Source: Actinacidiphila yeochonensis CN732
Lineage (GTDB): Bacteria; Actinomycetota; Actinomycetes; Streptomycetales; Streptomycetaceae
Assembly: GCF_000745345.1 (NCBI RefSeq)
Contig: NZ_JQNR01000005.1
Coordinates: 1,178,001-1,242,000, forward strand
Direction: 5' to 3'
DNA: 64,000 nt
Part shown: piece by piece, positions 46,805-55,118 of the stretch
How the letters are laid out: each line of letters opens with the position of its first letter
Position numbering within the stretch: position 1 is the first letter of the stretch
Notes under the pieces: generated by a model
Told to the model about the DNA's origin: nothing
The model's input: the letters and a program-made list of their open reading frames with translations, nothing else
Databases searched by the model: none
Made by a program: the position numbers and the translations under genes

Positions 46805-47266
46805 TCAGTCGCGGTGCGGGAAGACGGCGTGGAGGACGGCGTAGGTCGTGGCGGCAGCGGCGGCTGCCGCCGCGGTCGGGGGATGCGGTGGACGATCGAG
46901 GCAGGGGCGTCCGCGCGGGTGGCGCCCGAAGTGGAGGCCGGGGGAGGGCCGCGGCGGGGCCGGGGGGAGGGCCGTGGCGTCGTCGGAGCCGGCGGTCGTC
47001 GAGCGGGTCGACGGCGGGCGGACCCGCGACCGGGCCTGGCCGGCGCGGCTGCGGGCCTGGTCGGCCGCCTGGACGGCACGGGTGCGGGTGCGGGTCTCGG
47101 CGCCGCGGAGGCGGGCGGCGGTCTCGCGGGCCTTGGCCTTGGCGCGGGCGGGGACGTCGACCTTCGCGGCCAGCTCCTCGACGGTCTGCCCCAGCGCCTC
47201 ACGGGTCCGTTCGATCTGCCGTTCCAGATCGACGAGCTGCGGATCGGTACGGGTCGTCCGGGTCAT
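46805..47266 (-). CDS. DUF3618 protein
   Basis: A 153-residue protein. The first ~55 residues are the DUF3618 helix (LVDLERQIERTREALGQTVE, ELAAKVDVPARAKAKARETA). The middle is Arg/Pro/Ser-rich, and the end (PTAAAAAAAATTYAVLHAVF) is a short Ala-rich segment that may graze the membrane. Homologues usually end with a full membrane helix, so this one looks altered. Its start overlaps the stop of the holin-like gene by four bases, a standard pair in Streptomyces. Function unknown; a cell-envelope role is likely. Confidence 0.75.
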   Translation of the reverse strand: MTRTTRTDPQLVDLERQIERTREALGQTVEELAAKVDVPARAKAKARETAARLRGAETRTRTRAVQAADQARSRAGQARSRVRPPSTRSTTAGSDDATALPPAPPRPSPGLHFGRHPRGRPCLDRPPHPPTAAAAAAAATTYAVLHAVFPHRD

Positions 47267-47679
47267 CGCTTGGCCCTTTCCTTCAGGACCACCAGGTCGC
47301 GGTGGACGTTGTCCATCGTCCCCTCGGGCATCGGCGGTACGGCCTGCTTGACCTTGTGGCGCCCGAGCAGCGCCGCGATGCCGGCGATGATCAGCAGCCC
47401 GGCGGCCACCGTGAGCGCGGCCAGCCACAGGGACAGCGGGATCGCCAGGGCGGCGACGGCCGCGGTGACCAGGGCGGCCAGCGCGAAGAACCCCATCAGC
47501 CCGGCCGCGCCGAACATCCCGCCGCCGATCCCGGCCCGCTTGCCCTTCTGGGCCAGCTCGGCCTGAGCCAGCTTCATCTCCTGCCTGACCAGGTCGGAGA
47601 GCTGTTCGGTGCCCTCCTTGACCAGGGTGCCCACCGAGCGGGACCCGTTCGCGTACGCCACGGCCTTCACCTCCGACAC
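47263..47679 (-). CDS. Holin-X-type (phage holin superfamily III) membrane protein
   Basis: A 138-residue protein. A cytosolic helix (VGTLVKEGTEQLSDLVRQEM, KLAQAELAQKGKRAG) precedes two long membrane helices (about 55-80 and 84-108), followed by HKVKQAVPPMPEGTMDNVHR and a basic end. The sequence fits the actinobacterial holin-X/DUF1469 family; despite the name these are housekeeping membrane proteins and no phage genes are near. Overlaps the DUF3618 gene by four bases and is probably transcribed with it. Confidence 0.85.
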   Translation of the reverse strand: MSEVKAVAYANGSRSVGTLVKEGTEQLSDLVRQEMKLAQAELAQKGKRAGIGGGMFGAAGLMGFFALAALVTAAVAALAIPLSLWLAALTVAAGLLIIAGIAALLGRHKVKQAVPPMPEGTMDNVHRDLVVLKERAKR

Positions 47680-47772
47680 GAGGGGTTGTGACGAGGACCG
47701 GGTTGCCCGAAGCGGCGGAAGGAAACGTTCACCCGTGAGCCCCGCCGTGCAGCCCGCCGCCCGGCCGACCGT

Positions 47773-48762
47773 TCAGCCACCCAGCCCACCCGGCCCCCTC
47801 AGCCCGCCGCTCCCCGCCGTCCGCGGCCCGCGACCCTCGCCGCCCCGCCGCCGCACGGCCGCGACCCCGTACGCGGCGGCGTACCCGGCGGTCGCGGTGG
47901 CCGTGATGGCGAAGCTCGGCGGCAGCCCGGGGACGGCGTACCCGAGGGCGAGCCCCGTCCACAGCTCGGCCACGCCGAGCGCGCCCGCGAGCGCCAGCGC
48001 CCGGTACGGCCGGGCGGTGAGCCGGTGGGCGGCTCCGGCGGGGGCGGCGAGCAGGCCGAGCAGCAGCAGCGAGCCGACCGCCTGCGTGGCCTCGGCCGCG
48101 CACAGCCCGACCAGCACCAGGAAGCCGTAGCCGAGCAGCCGCACCGGCACCCCGCGGGCGGCGGCCACCTCGGGGTCGACCGAGGCGAAGAGCAGCGGCC
48201 TGGCCAGGACCGCCGTCGCCGCGCACACGCCCGCGCCGACGGCCGCCGCGGTGTACGCCTGCCCCGCCGACAGCCCGAAGACCGAGCCGAAGAGCACGCT
48301 GGTGCCGGCGCCGCCGTCGGTACCGGAGCGCCCGGCCGCGTGGCCGGAGGTGTAGAGGGTGAGGAAGAAGACGCCCAGGCCCAACGCCCAGGAGAAGAGG
48401 CCGCCGATGGCCACGTCGTCGGCGGTCCGCGCGCCCCGCCCCAGCGCGCCGAGCAGCAGCGCGACGGCCACACACCCCGCGTACAGGCCCATCCGCAGGT
48501 CGTAGCCGAGGGCGAGGGCGGCGAGCGCGCCGGTGAACGCGGTGTGGCTGAGCGCGTCGCCGGTGAAGACCTGCGCGCGCAGTACGAGGAAGTACCCGAC
48601 GAGTCCGGCCGCCGCCGCGATGGCGGTCCCGGCCAGCAGCGCGTACCGCAGGTACGGGTGGGCGAGCGGGCCCGCGGTGAGCGGGTCGAGGGCGAGCCGG
48701 TGCAGGGGGTGCCCCGCGGCGGTGGCCAGCAGCACGGCGGGGGAGGGCAGCGGGGGCGTCAT
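47773..48762 (-). CDS. Zinc/manganese ABC transporter permease, second copy
   Basis: A 329-residue ZnuB/TroC-like permease with about eight membrane helices. Landmarks are YFLVLRAQVFTGDALSHTAF (conserved ALSH), TSVLFGSVFGLSAGQAYTAA and EATQAVGSLLLLGLLAAPAG. It shares the family fold with the gene upstream, with which it forms a pair overlapping by four bases (48759-48762). The two permeases probably make a heterodimer. The C-terminal 30 residues are a Gly/Arg-rich cytosolic tail. Confidence 0.88.
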   Translation of the reverse strand: MTPPLPSPAVLLATAAGHPLHRLALDPLTAGPLAHPYLRYALLAGTAIAAAAGLVGYFLVLRAQVFTGDALSHTAFTGALAALALGYDLRMGLYAGCVAVALLLGALGRGARTADDVAIGGLFSWALGLGVFFLTLYTSGHAAGRSGTDGGAGTSVLFGSVFGLSAGQAYTAAAVGAGVCAATAVLARPLLFASVDPEVAAARGVPVRLLGYGFLVLVGLCAAEATQAVGSLLLLGLLAAPAGAAHRLTARPYRALALAGALGVAELWTGLALGYAVPGLPPSFAITATATAGYAAAYGVAAVRRRGGEGRGPRTAGSGGLRGPGGLGG

Positions 48763-49634
48763 GCGGGCACCGCCCCGAACCGGCGGGCCGCCGTCCGCGC
48801 GGCGCGGGCGAGGACGTACCCGCCGAAGGAGAACGTCGACACGTAGAAGCCGATCGGACAGGGCGAGTAGTACGCGGCGAGCAGCCCGAGCCAGGTGGCG
48901 GCCAGCGCCAGCAGCACCGACAGCAGCAGGCCGCGCGCGGGGCGGGCGGTGAGCTGCTGGGCGGTGGCGGCGGGCATCACCAGCAGGGCGAAGACCAGCA
49001 GCGAGCCGGTGATCTGGCCGACCTCGGCGGCGGTGGCGCCGAGCAGCAGCAGGAAGACGGCGCCGAGCGCGCGCACGGGCACGCCGCGGGCTGCTGCCAC
49101 GTCCGGGTCGGCGGAGGCGAAGAGCAGCGGACGGCCCACCACCGCGAGCACGGCGAGCACCGCGGCGGCCACCGCGGCGAGCACCGCCACCTGGGTCGCC
49201 GTGATGCCGAGGAAGCTGCCGAAGAGCAGCGCGTCCACCCCGCCGAGCAGGCCCTTGTACAGCGCGGTGAAGAGGTATCCGCAGGCCAGCAGGAACGCCT
49301 GGACGGTGCCGGTGAGCGCGGCCCGGGGCCCGCCGGAACCCCGCCCGGCCGGGGCCGGCAGCACGGCCAGCACGAGGGCGGCGGCGAGGCAGAACCCGAA
49401 GTACCCGGCGGTGCTGCCGACGCCGACCAGGGCGGCTCCGGCCGCTCCGGGGAAGCCGACGGCGGAGAGCGTGTGCCCGGCGAACGTCTCCCGCCGCAGC
49501 ACGGTGAACCATCCGACGCATCCGGCGAGCACGGCGACGACGGCGCCGGCCCGGAAGGCGTTCACCATGAACGGGTACGCCCACATGTCCCGGAAATCGG
49601 CAACAAGGTTCCAAGAAAAGACAACTGACGTCAT
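48759..49634 (-). CDS. Zinc/manganese ABC transporter permease, first copy
   Basis: A 291-residue ZnuB-like permease (PFMVNAFRAGAVVAVLAGCV, TVLRRETFAGHTLSAVGFPG, DALLFGSFLGITATQVAVLA, EVGQITGSLLVFALLVMPAA), about eight membrane helices. It is followed by the second permease with a four-base overlap. A 205-bp gap separates it from the ATPase gene; a 10-bp palindrome GTTGATCAAC (49661-49670) lies just before its start, so it may have a promoter of its own. Confidence 0.88.
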   Translation of the reverse strand: MTSVVFSWNLVADFRDMWAYPFMVNAFRAGAVVAVLAGCVGWFTVLRRETFAGHTLSAVGFPGAAGAALVGVGSTAGYFGFCLAAALVLAVLPAPAGRGSGGPRAALTGTVQAFLLACGYLFTALYKGLLGGVDALLFGSFLGITATQVAVLAAVAAAVLAVLAVVGRPLLFASADPDVAAARGVPVRALGAVFLLLLGATAAEVGQITGSLLVFALLVMPAATAQQLTARPARGLLLSVLLALAATWLGLLAAYYSPCPIGFYVSTFSFGGYVLARAARTAARRFGAVPA

Positions 49635-49839
49635 GTCACATCGCCTCGGAGATATGCATGTTGATCAACGCCCTTCCGGTAGGACCTGTTTGACTCGACG
49701 GTGGTGAACGGGGCGTCGCGGACGCGGATGTGGTGGATCGGCCTTCTGTGGGGACCTGTTGTCCGGCCTCCCTTCGATCGGCCTGGGAGGCCGGAGGGTT
49801 GGCCAACTCGCTGTGACCGACTGGGTGCTTTCGGTTATG

Positions 49840-50688
49840 TCATGGGGTTCGGGAGGCGTGGTGACCGACGCCGCCGTGGCCCGACGGGCCCGCGCGGTAG
49901 GCCTCGTGGCGGTCCGCGTGGTCGGTGGGCGGTTCCTGCTCGCCGACGACGACCAAGCGCCCCGACGCGGTCCGCAGCACCTCGATCGGGGTGCCGTAGA
50001 GACGGCTCAACGTCTCGCTGGTGACGACCTCTTCGGGTCGGCCGCCGGCCGCGCCGCCCTCGGCGATGTACACCACCTGGTCGAGGTGGTGCAGGATCGG
50101 GTTGACGTCGTGCGCCACCATCACCACGGCCACGCCGTGCTCGTGGCAGACGCGGCTGACGAGGGCGGCCACCGCGTGCTGGTTGGGCAGGTCCAGGCTG
50201 TCCAACGGCTCGTCGAGCAGGAGCAGTTCGGGGCGTCGCACCAGCGCCTGGGCGATCAGCAGCCGCTGCTGCTCGCCGCCCGAGCAGGCGCCGATCGGGC
50301 GGTGGGCGTACCCGGTGGCGCCGACCGTCTCCACCGCCTCGGCCACCCGCCGCTCGGCCTCGCGGGCCCGCCGGCCGCCCAGCCGCGACGGGAGCGGGGT
50401 GCCCCAGCGCGCCCCGTCCAGGCCGAGCCGGACGATGTCGGTGCCGCGAACCCGCAGGCCCGGGTCGAAGCCGCGCCGCTGCGGCAGGTACCCGACCCGG
50501 CTCCCGGCACGCCCCGGCCGGTCACCCAACACCCGCACCTCGCTGCCGGGTTCGGGCCGTACTTGGCCGAGCAGCAGCTTGAGCAGGGTGGACTTGCCGA
50601 CGCCGTTCGGCCCGAGCACCGCGGTGAACTGCCCCGGCAGCACCCGCAGGTCCACCCCGGACCACAGGGTGCACCCGCCCACCCGCAC
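49840..50688 (-). CDS. Zinc/manganese ABC transporter ATPase
   Basis: The ATPase of the importer, at least 282 residues: Walker A GPNGVGKST, Q-loop YLPQRRGFDP, signature CSGGEQQR, Walker B LLLLDEPLDSLD, H-loop VAHDVNPIL. The expected first strand (EPVVELRGAG) is encoded just upstream of the GTG at 50688, but that frame holds no start codon before it meets a stop at 50829. A GTG overlapping the znuA-like gene's stop (GTGA at 50830) opens a different frame through a Pro/Arg-rich segment with a 15-bp repeat. A one-base shift near 50750 is therefore suspected, and the true start is probably 50830. Confidence 0.85.
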   Translation of the reverse strand: MRVGGCTLWSGVDLRVLPGQFTAVLGPNGVGKSTLLKLLLGQVRPEPGSEVRVLGDRPGRAGSRVGYLPQRRGFDPGLRVRGTDIVRLGLDGARWGTPLPSRLGGRRAREAERRVAEAVETVGATGYAHRPIGACSGGEQQRLLIAQALVRRPELLLLDEPLDSLDLPNQHAVAALVSRVCHEHGVAVVMVAHDVNPILHHLDQVVYIAEGGAAGGRPEEVVTSETLSRLYGTPIEVLRTASGRLVVVGEQEPPTDHADRHEAYRAGPSGHGGVGHHASRTP

Positions 50689-50826
50689 GCCCGCGCCCCG
50701 CAGTTCGACGACCGGCTCGCGGCCCTCCGACGCGGCGCCGGGCCGGAGGGGCTCGGGTGCGAGGGGCTCGGGTGCGCGGGGCCGCGGGGCCGTGGGGGCC
50801 GGGGAGGCCGCGGGCCGGTTCGCCGC

Positions 50827-51795
50827 TCACCTGCCGGTCGCCTGGTGGAGCGCCGCCGCGAGGCCCTTCAACTCGGCCGTCTGCCACTGCTGGAAGCTCG
50901 CCCCGGCCGGCGCCAGCGTCTCGGTGACGGTGGCCACCGGGATACCGGCCGCCTTCGCCGCCTTGACCTGCTCACGCACGTCGGGTGTGGAGTTCTGGCT
51001 GTTGTAGACGTAGACCCTGATCGCGTGGGTGGCGATCTGCCGGTCCACGGTGCTCTTGTCGCGGGCGGTGGGGTCGGTGCCCTCGCTGATCGCGCTGAGG
51101 AAGGTGTCCGGGGTGAGCATCCTCAGCCCCAGACCCTGCGCGAGCGGGCTGACGATCGACTCGGACGCACCGATCGGCGTGCCCGCGTACACCGCCTTGA
51201 TGTGGGCGATCTCCTGGTCGTACGGGCCGAGCGCGGTCGTCTCGAACGCGGTCCTGCGGGCGGCGAAGTACGCGGCGTCGGCCGGGTCGATCGCCGTGTA
51301 GTCGGCGGTGATCCGGTCGATCACCTGGTGCACGTCGGCAGGCGAGTACCAGCGGTGCGGGTTGCCGCCGGGCTTGACGCCGACGAGGTCGCCGACCCGC
51401 AACTCCCGGCGCCCGTCCGCCGGGGAGGCCGCGAGGAGCTTGTCCGCCCAGGTGTCGTAGCCGATGCCGTTGACGATCGCGTACTGGGCTCCGGCGGCGG
51501 TGCGGGCGTCTGCCGCGGTGGGTTCGTAGTCGTGCGGGTCGGTGGCCGGATTGCTGATGACGCTGGTCACCGCGGCGTGGCTGCCGCCGAGTTGGGCGGC
51601 GATGCTGCCCCAGAAGTTCTCGGCCGCGAGGACGCGGATGGGGGCCCGGTCGCCGGCCTTCGCCGCGTCGGCGGCGGGCGGGTTGTCCGGGGAGGCTGCG
51701 GATGTCGAGCAGGCGGTCGCCGCGGCGCCGGTCAGCAGGAGCAGGACGGCGGCGGCGAGGGGGCGGGCCGGTGAGCGGCGTATCGGGAAGCGCAT
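50827..51795 (-). CDS. Zinc/manganese-binding lipoprotein (ZnuA/TroA-type)
   Basis: A 322-residue lipoprotein: signal RPLAAAVLLLLTGAAATAC with lipobox. The TroA-like domain has IRVLAAENFWGSIAAQLGGS, metal-ligand His in NPATDPHDYEPTAAD, GNPHRWYSPADVHQVIDRI (His), GASESIVSPLAQGLGLRMLT and the closing KAAGIPVATVTETLAPAGAS. The His-rich loop of classical ZnuA is missing. It heads the operon ahead of ATPase and two permeases. A Zur-like box lies 16 bases before its start, so zinc is the likely metal. Confidence 0.9.
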   Translation of the reverse strand: MRFPIRRSPARPLAAAVLLLLTGAAATACSTSAASPDNPPAADAAKAGDRAPIRVLAAENFWGSIAAQLGGSHAAVTSVISNPATDPHDYEPTAADARTAAGAQYAIVNGIGYDTWADKLLAASPADGRRELRVGDLVGVKPGGNPHRWYSPADVHQVIDRITADYTAIDPADAAYFAARRTAFETTALGPYDQEIAHIKAVYAGTPIGASESIVSPLAQGLGLRMLTPDTFLSAISEGTDPTARDKSTVDRQIATHAIRVYVYNSQNSTPDVREQVKAAKAAGIPVATVTETLAPAGASFQQWQTAELKGLAAALHQATGR

Positions 51796-51810
51796 GCTTG
51801 CGACGGTAGA

Positions 51811-51825
51811 TGGAAACGATTGTCA
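51811..51825. promoter_or_regulatory. Zur-like box 1
   Basis: TGGAAACGATTGTCA fits the actinobacterial Zur box TGAAAATGATTTTCA at most positions and its dyad form. It covers the likely promoter of the zinc-binding lipoprotein gene, 16 bp before the ATG. Confidence 0.7.
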
Positions 51826-51850
51826 ACATCAAGTGATGTCGAGAAGAAAC

Positions 51851-51865
51851 TGGGAATCGTTACCA
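51851..51865. promoter_or_regulatory. Zur-like box 2
   Basis: TGGGAATCGTTACCA is a second 15-bp dyad of the same layout exactly 40 bp (about four helical turns) from box 1. It could strengthen Zur binding or serve the divergent gene at 51970. Confidence 0.5.
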
Positions 51866-51969
51866 AGAAGAGGGCGGCCTACCGGTCCGCGTCCACCGAC
51901 CGTGGGCGTACTCTCTGGTATGTAGGCACTCAAATGGTGCATATGTTGCTACCGGTTCGAGGTGGGCAC

Positions 51970-52362
51970 ATGACGCTACGTGACTCCGCATCCGGCCTGG
52001 GCGCCGCCTCGGGCGGGGCTGCCGCTTCCGACGCCTCCCCGCCGCCCGAGCCTCCCGCTCCGGTCGACCGGTACGCCTACGTGTCGGAGGAGGCGCACCA
52101 GCGGGCCCTCCTGCTCAGCGAGGTGGCGGCCGACGGCGTCGCCGGGTTCGCCCGGGTGCTCCGGCGGGCGGCCTCGGGGGACCCTGTCGCGGCCAGGCTC
52201 ACCGTGTCGTCCATGCTCAGGGCGGTGCCGCCGCTGACGGCACTCCAGGTGCACGAGTTCCTCTCGCTCGCGCGCGTCCGGGAGTCCGACCTCGCCTCCG
52301 AGATCACCCCGGACCAGCGGGTGACGCTCATGGCGCTGATCCAGCGCTCGCCGCACATGTGA
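51970..52362 (+). CDS. Small protein with IHF-like (actinobacterial type) C-terminal region
   Basis: A 130-residue protein. The first ~40 residues are Ala/Ser/Pro-rich. The rest is helical: EEAHQRALLLSEVAADGVAG, FARVLRRAASGDPVAARLTV, SSMLRAVPPLTALQVHEFLS. The part RLTVSSMLRAVPPLTALQVH recalls the H2TH segment KVSALLESLPGVGKVRAKQI of mycobacterial integration host factor, so a nucleoid-associated or DNA-binding role is possible, though the glycines of the turn are not kept. ATG 51970 has GAGGTGG upstream. It is divergent from the zinc importer and shares its control region. Confidence 0.5.
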   Translation: MTLRDSASGLGAASGGAAASDASPPPEPPAPVDRYAYVSEEAHQRALLLSEVAADGVAGFARVLRRAASGDPVAARLTVSSMLRAVPPLTALQVHEFLSLARVRESDLASEITPDQRVTLMALIQRSPHM

Positions 52363-52369
52363 CCGGCGG

Positions 52370-52465
52370 CCCGCACGGCGTCCCGCATCCGGCATCCGCA
52401 CGGCGTCCCGCGTTCCGCATCCGGCATCCGCACGGCGTCCCGCGTCCCGCACGCGTCCCGCCGCG
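52370..52465. repeat. Degenerate direct repeats, unit GCACGGCGTCCCGC
   Basis: Three copies of GCACGGCGTCCCGC, interleaved with CATCCGGCATCC, stand head to tail after the gene at 51970. The tract lies between convergent genes. No function evident. Confidence 0.8.
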
Positions 52466-52597
52466 CACGGGGCCGAGGTGAGCTGGGGCGGGGTAGGGCG
52501 TGGCGGCTTGATCTGGGCTTGTACCGGCGGGAAAGCGACGGGCGGCGGCACCCCGGAAGCCCCCGGAGTGCCGCCGCCCGACGGGCCTGCGGCCGGT

Positions 52598-53581
52598 TTA
52601 CCAGTGGTGGTGCACCTGCGCCCGGACGCGGCGGTCGTAGAGGTCGCCGACGCCGTCGAGCACCTCCTGGTCCAGCGGGGGCAGCGTGGCCGCCGCCGCG
52701 TTCGCGCGGGCCTGCTCCACCGAGCGGGCACCCGGGATCACCGAGGTCACGCCGGGCTGCTGGATGATCCAGCGCAGCGCCGTCTGCGCGGGCGTGGCGC
52801 CCTGCGGCGCCAGAGCGGCGAACTCGGCCGCCGCCTCCAGGCCGGTCGCGTAGTCCACGCCCGAGAACGTCTCGCCCTGGTCGAACGCCTCACCGTGCCG
52901 GTTGTACGTGCGGTGGTCGTTCTCGGCGAAGACGGTGTCGCGGGTGTACTTGCCGCTCAGCAGGCCCGAGGCCAGCGGCACCCGTGCGATGACGCCGACG
53001 CCGGCCCGCGCCGCCGCGGGCAGCACCTCCTCCAGGGGCTTCAGCCGGAACGGGTTGAGGATGATCTGCACGCTCGCCAGGTTCGGCCGGGCGATGGCGG
53101 CCAGCGCCTCCGCACAGGTCTCCACGCTCACCGCGTAGTTGGCGATCCGCTTCTCGGCGACGAGGGTGTCGAGCGCGTCGTACACCTCGTCGCTGGAGTA
53201 GACGGCCGTCGGCGGGCAGTGCAGCTGGACCAGGTCCAGGGTGTCCACGCCGAGGTTGGCGCGCGAACGGTCGTTCCAGGCGCGGAAGTTGTCCAGTACG
53301 TAGTTCTCGGGCAACTGGTCGGCGCGGCGGCCCATCTTCGTGGCCACGAACACGTCCGCGTCCGGGCGCGCCTTGAGGTAGCGGCCGATGAGCTGCTCGC
53401 TGCGTCCGTCGCCGTAGACGTCGGCGGTGTCGAAGAACGTGACGCCGCTCTCCACCGCGGCGTCGAGGACGGCGGTGGCGTCCTCCTCCCGGACCTCGCC
53501 CCAGTCAGCGCCCAGCTGCCAGGTGCCGAGGCCGACGACGGACACCTCGCGGCCGGTCCGGCCCAGTACTCGCTTCTCCAT
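52598..53581 (-). CDS. Aldo/keto reductase
   Basis: A 327-residue aldo/keto reductase, a different subgroup from that at 37019. Catalytic Asp/Tyr in FFDTADVYGDG, Lys in FVATKMGRR, His in VQLHCPPTA. The cofactor end is PGVTSVIPGARSVEQARANA. The protein finishes in an odd His-rich VHHHW. ATG 53581 is chosen, with GGAGAG just upstream; ATG 53593 is possible. A single gene, divergent from the PemK/MazF-type gene. Confidence 0.9.
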   Translation of the reverse strand: MEKRVLGRTGREVSVVGLGTWQLGADWGEVREEDATAVLDAAVESGVTFFDTADVYGDGRSEQLIGRYLKARPDADVFVATKMGRRADQLPENYVLDNFRAWNDRSRANLGVDTLDLVQLHCPPTAVYSSDEVYDALDTLVAEKRIANYAVSVETCAEALAAIARPNLASVQIILNPFRLKPLEEVLPAAARAGVGVIARVPLASGLLSGKYTRDTVFAENDHRTYNRHGEAFDQGETFSGVDYATGLEAAAEFAALAPQGATPAQTALRWIIQQPGVTSVIPGARSVEQARANAAAATLPPLDQEVLDGVGDLYDRRVRAQVHHHW

Positions 53582-53737
53582 ACGGCTCTCCATACCGCCG
53601 ACCCTACGTTTCCGCTCGCGGCTCCGCGTCCCCGGCCGGGAGCCCGGCGTCCGGCCGGGGTCCGGGTGCGGGAGGCCAAGAGCCGCCGGAACGTTTCCGC
53701 GCCGCCGGGACGCGCTCGGTGATCATGGCCTACCGTC

Positions 53738-54193
53738 GTGCGGGTGACGACCTTCACCGACAGCCATGCCGAGTTCCCGGGCGCCAGCGGCCCGTACGCC
53801 ACCACCGAGGCCGACCCGCGCGAGGTCGGCCGAGTCCGCACCGAATACGCGCCCGCACACGACGGCGACCCCGATCCCGGCGAGATCGTCTGGACGTGGG
53901 TGCCCTACGAGGAGCACGACGGCCGGGGCAAGGACCGCCCGGTCCTGGTCGTGGCCCGCGAGCCGCACGGCACCCTGCTCGCGGTCCAGCTCACCAGCAA
54001 GCACCACGACGCCAGCGAGTACCAGGCGATCGGCGCCGGCCCCTGGGACCGCGAGGGCCGCGACTCGTGGATCATCCTCGACCGCGTGATGCGCCTGCAC
54101 GAGCAGGGCATGCGGCGGGAGGCCTGCGCGCTGGACCGGGGTCGGTTCAACCTCGTCGTCAACCGGCTCAAGGAGCTCTACGGCTGGTCCTGA
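53738..54193 (+). CDS. PemK/MazF-type protein, no antitoxin neighbour
   Basis: A 151-residue protein whose core GEIVWTWVPYEEHDGRGKDR, followed by PVLVVAREPHGTLLAVQLTS, is the MazF/PemK beta-barrel with the (K/R)xRPVLVV strand. It is longer than usual at the N-terminus (~45 residues). MazF enzymes cut single-stranded RNA. No antitoxin-like gene adjoins it and such solitary copies are common and conserved in Streptomyces, so a domesticated role is possible. GTG 53738 is used. Confidence 0.8.
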   Translation: MRVTTFTDSHAEFPGASGPYATTEADPREVGRVRTEYAPAHDGDPDPGEIVWTWVPYEEHDGRGKDRPVLVVAREPHGTLLAVQLTSKHHDASEYQAIGAGPWDREGRDSWIILDRVMRLHEQGMRREACALDRGRFNLVVNRLKELYGWS

Positions 54194-54471
54194 CGGCCAC
54201 CCGGCCCCCGGGCGGCGGCGCGGCGACCCGCCCGACCCGCCGCCCAGGGGCCGCCTGTTCGGCCCGCTCCACCGCGTCCCGAACACGGTGAGGAGGCCGC
54301 CCCCCAGGCACGCCGCCGTCCGCGATGCCCGTTCCTCCCTCGTGCCGAGCCCGCCGCCCGGCTCGCCCGAAGCTGCGGCTTCTCCCGGGGCGAAGGTGGA
54401 GCACACGGGTTCCCCTGGTCGGCTTCCGGAGCCGTACTCGGGGAACTAACCTTCCGGGCAAGGGGGTTGTC

Positions 54472-55035
54472 ATGGGGGACGAAGAGATCACCTTTCCGTT
54501 CCAGGGGCCGGGGGGCCGGCTGGAGATCGGGGTGAGCCGGTGGAGCACGCCCCACGTCCTGGGGATTCTCTGCGTTGCGAACGTCGTGTGGCTGCTCCCG
54601 GACTACGGGTCCGGCTGGAAGACGCGTGCCTTCGTCAGCGCGTTGTTCGGCCTGGCCTGGTTCGTCGCGTACCGGGAGTACCGGCAGGTGCGGGACAAGG
54701 GGACGTTGGTGCGGATCGATGCCGCGGGCGTGACCGTCCTCGGCGAACCGACCGTGCCGTGGGCGGACATCTCCCGGGTGCTGCTGACCAGCCGGTCCAC
54801 CACCGAGGGTGTGGTGTTCATCGCGCGGCCCGGCGTCCGACTGCCCTTCTTCCAGCCGCTGATGTTCCTGCAGCGGCGCGAGGTGGTGGCCAGACGCCGG
54901 ATCAAGGACTGGGGTACCCCGCTGGTCCTCGTCCCCGCCGGGCTCGACATCCCGGCCCGTCTGATCGTCGACGCCGTGCGGTGTTTCGGCGACGGCGTCC
55001 CCGTCGAGAGCGAAGGGCCCCGGACGGCCGGCTGA
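54472..55035 (+). CDS. PH-like-domain membrane protein, copy 1
   Basis: A 187-residue protein with two N-terminal membrane helices (about 27-45 and 50-66) and a PH-like beta domain (about 80-165; GTLVRIDAAGVTVLGEPTVP, WADISRVLLTSRSTTEGVVF). The next gene is a paralogue with the same layout (shared LEIG, PWADI, EGVVF, RPGV, GTPLVL/GSPLVL, IIDAVRC/HRY). Function unknown. The start shares the sequence AGGGGGTTG-(T/C)-CATGGGGGAC with the paralogue, including its ribosome site. Confidence 0.75.
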   Translation: MGDEEITFPFQGPGGRLEIGVSRWSTPHVLGILCVANVVWLLPDYGSGWKTRAFVSALFGLAWFVAYREYRQVRDKGTLVRIDAAGVTVLGEPTVPWADISRVLLTSRSTTEGVVFIARPGVRLPFFQPLMFLQRREVVARRRIKDWGTPLVLVPAGLDIPARLIVDAVRCFGDGVPVESEGPRTAG

Positions 55036-55118
55036 CCGCGCAGGGCCCGGTCGGCACCGGGGGGTGACCCGGTCGGCCATCCGGTGGTGGACTAGCCTCA
55101 CGACGTCAGGGGGTTGCC

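Noticed and set aside
47263..47679. Prophage lysis gene (holin)
   Set aside because: Holin-X/DUF1469 proteins are ordinary actinobacterial membrane proteins, and no endolysin, capsid or integrase genes are near.
53738..54291. Toxin-antitoxin operon
   Set aside because: No antitoxin-sized gene with a plausible sequence lies on either side; only the toxin-like gene is supported.
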